From a virus: DNA of 29,433 nt. The stretch lies in IMG/VR virus record IMGVR_UViG_3300024282_000011, positions 1 through 29,433 of that record. One strand, written 5' to 3'. The stretch's first letter is position 1, and each line of letters begins with the position of its first letter. Below the pieces are notes generated by a model. It saw nothing but the letters and a program-made list of their open reading frames with translations, searched no databases and had not been told where the DNA came from. A program made the translations under genes and the position numbers. Positions 28,399-29,433 of this stretch are shown piece by piece.

Positions 28399-28764
28399 TT
28401 AACCCCCAAGCCGATATATAACTACATTGGCATATTCATCATAAACCCTAAAGCCGCATCGTTCAACAAATTCGCGGCCTATTTCATTGCCTTTGATTAT
28501 ACCCGTAAACAATTCGCCATATTGTGCTAATTTATCTACAAATATCATCTTATAAAGCCGTTTTGTTAGCCAACGCTTTTCAAACTTTGGCAAGACACAA
28601 ACATGGACATGATTGCCATTTAAAAATATAGCCCCTGCCACTTCACCACCAACATTAATCGGGATTAATTCCCAATGTTTCATTAACTCGCTGAACATCT
28701 CAAATGTAACAAACGTATCAAAACGATCTTTGCAAGAGAGATATGCAGCGAATAAATGCGACAT
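28399..28764 (-). CDS. GNAT-fold acetyltransferase-like protein (121 aa)
   Basis: Starts MSHLFAAYLSCKDRFDTFVT. A beta-rich core (GGEVAGAIFLNGNHVHVCVLP) and a C-terminal part with GNEIGREFVERCGFRVYDEY fit a small GNAT fold, a family often found between tail and ejection genes of podoviruses. The acetyl-CoA P-loop is not clearly recognisable. The ATG overlaps the stop of the gene at 28764. Confidence 0.68.
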   Translation of the reverse strand: MSHLFAAYLSCKDRFDTFVTFEMFSELMKHWELIPINVGGEVAGAIFLNGNHVHVCVLPKFEKRWLTKRLYKMIFVDKLAQYGELFTGIIKGNEIGREFVERCGFRVYDEYANVVIYRLGG

Positions 28765-29433
28765 TAAATATCCTCATTCCAGTTAATCGCGACGACATGG
28801 TTAGCAGCCGCACCCGAAATCGAAGCCGCGCTACAGGTTAATGTTTCATTGGGTGATAAGAAAATATCAAAGCCTGTCAAATCAACAAACGCATTGCCAT
28901 TTGCACCGATTGTTGTATTAAATTGAACGTTACCACCTGTAATTGTTGTACCTGCAACATCAAAGGCCGCAATGCTATTTGTAGCGTCAATGTTTGTATA
29001 GCTTGGCGCACCGCCTAACGTTGTGTTTTTAATTAACTTAAATACCACTGGCACACCAGCGGCTGTTGAGACACTAAGCGACCTTACGCGCAATTGCGCT
29101 TGATTCGTTACACCATTAATCGTGCTATTGTTGCGAATCGTAATAACATTTGTTTCAGTTGTTGCGATTGATTTAAAATTATTTTGTCCATACGTTGAGC
29201 CGATACGCTCACGCAAGCCAACAATAAACATACCGACAGAACCGCTACGCACCACAATATTTGTATTGTTTGTTGTGTTAGTTGCTTGTATGCCAAAAGT
29301 CATTGTAGGGTTAATAGATTGAGTTTGACTTGTTAATGAGTTAGCCAAGCGGTAATCGTGAAAATTAACCCAATGGCCAGTAATTGGACTAAGCACAGAA
29401 AAAACCGCGCCTCTAGCCCCCAAATAGCCAACA
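28764..29433 (-). CDS. Virion protein, 5' end outside window (at least 222 aa)
   Basis: The frame stays open to the right edge with no start seen (partial N-terminus VGYLGARGAVFSVLSP). Thr/Asn/Ser-rich with many short beta strands (GMFIVGLRERIGSTYGQ, FDIFLSPNETLTCSAASIS), ending in NHVVAINWNEDI. The composition suggests a head or tail fibre or decoration protein, like the one at 4291. The true family is not recognised. Confidence 0.65.
   Translation of the reverse strand, partial: VGYLGARGAVFSVLSPITGHWVNFHDYRLANSLTSQTQSINPTMTFGIQATNTTNNTNIVVRSGSVGMFIVGLRERIGSTYGQNNFKSIATTETNVITIRNNSTINGVTNQAQLRVRSLSVSTAAGVPVVFKLIKNTTLGGAPSYTNIDATNSIAAFDVAGTTITGGNVQFNTTIGANGNAFVDLTGFDIFLSPNETLTCSAASISGAAANHVVAINWNEDI

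Noticed and set aside
1-29433. tRNA genes
   Set aside because: No cloverleaf with T-loop GTTC-type and A-box signals was noticed in either strand; a dedicated scan could still find one.

Overview
The window is part of a tailed bacteriophage (or prophage) genome. It is AT-rich and densely packed, with many start/stop overlaps of the ATGA type. The portal, ejection (DNA-transfer) proteins and beta-helical tailspike are of the P22 podovirus kind. The host is probably a low-GC gammaproteobacterium that carries, or is exposed to, an integron; I cannot name it from the sequence. No tRNA, integrase or CI-type repressor is visible. Scaffold, capsid and tail-adaptor genes are absent and must lie outside the window: the portal gene runs off the left edge, and a virion-type gene runs off the right edge.

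Layout. (1) Positions 1-6300, leftward: portal, terminase large subunit (TerL) split by an intein, terminase small subunit, two virion-like proteins, a holin with several tiny coupled genes, and a homing-endonuclease-like gene. (2) 6300-12220, leftward: M15 endolysin, small proteins, a nuclease, DnaB helicase, a DnaT/O-like replication protein, HTH proteins and a Cro-like regulator. A terminator and promoter pair near 6970-7020 separates the replication genes from the lysis and packaging genes. (3) 12279-12571: control region with five 11-bp repeats, a rightward sigma70 promoter and a structured leader. (4) 12572-14303, rightward: small early genes, an ERF single-strand annealing protein and a PD-(D/E)XK exonuclease. 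(5) 14350-21198: an integron-type gene-cassette array with 16 complete and 2 half attC sites and about 18 small genes. There is no integrase in the window. (6) 21288-22346: a second homing-endonuclease-like gene and SSB. (7) 22373-29433, leftward: tailspike, three ejection proteins including a p32-like one, a GNAT-like protein and a virion protein.

Three things stand out. First, the TerL intein sits in the Walker A loop and carries an HNH endonuclease gene on the opposite strand, in the slot where an in-frame endonuclease domain normally sits. Second, the early rightward operon continues into an integron cassette array, so the phage appears to collect accessory genes as attC cassettes. Third, two intergenic segments (about 6148-6266 and 8208-8323, minus strand) encode paralogous structured RNAs of about 120 nt. 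Each has its own extended -10 promoter and terminator, and a pseudoknot and two further helices covary between the copies. A fourth structured RNA is the leader of the replication gene at 11341: a loop there can pair either with the Shine-Dalgarno region or with an identical upstream decoy.
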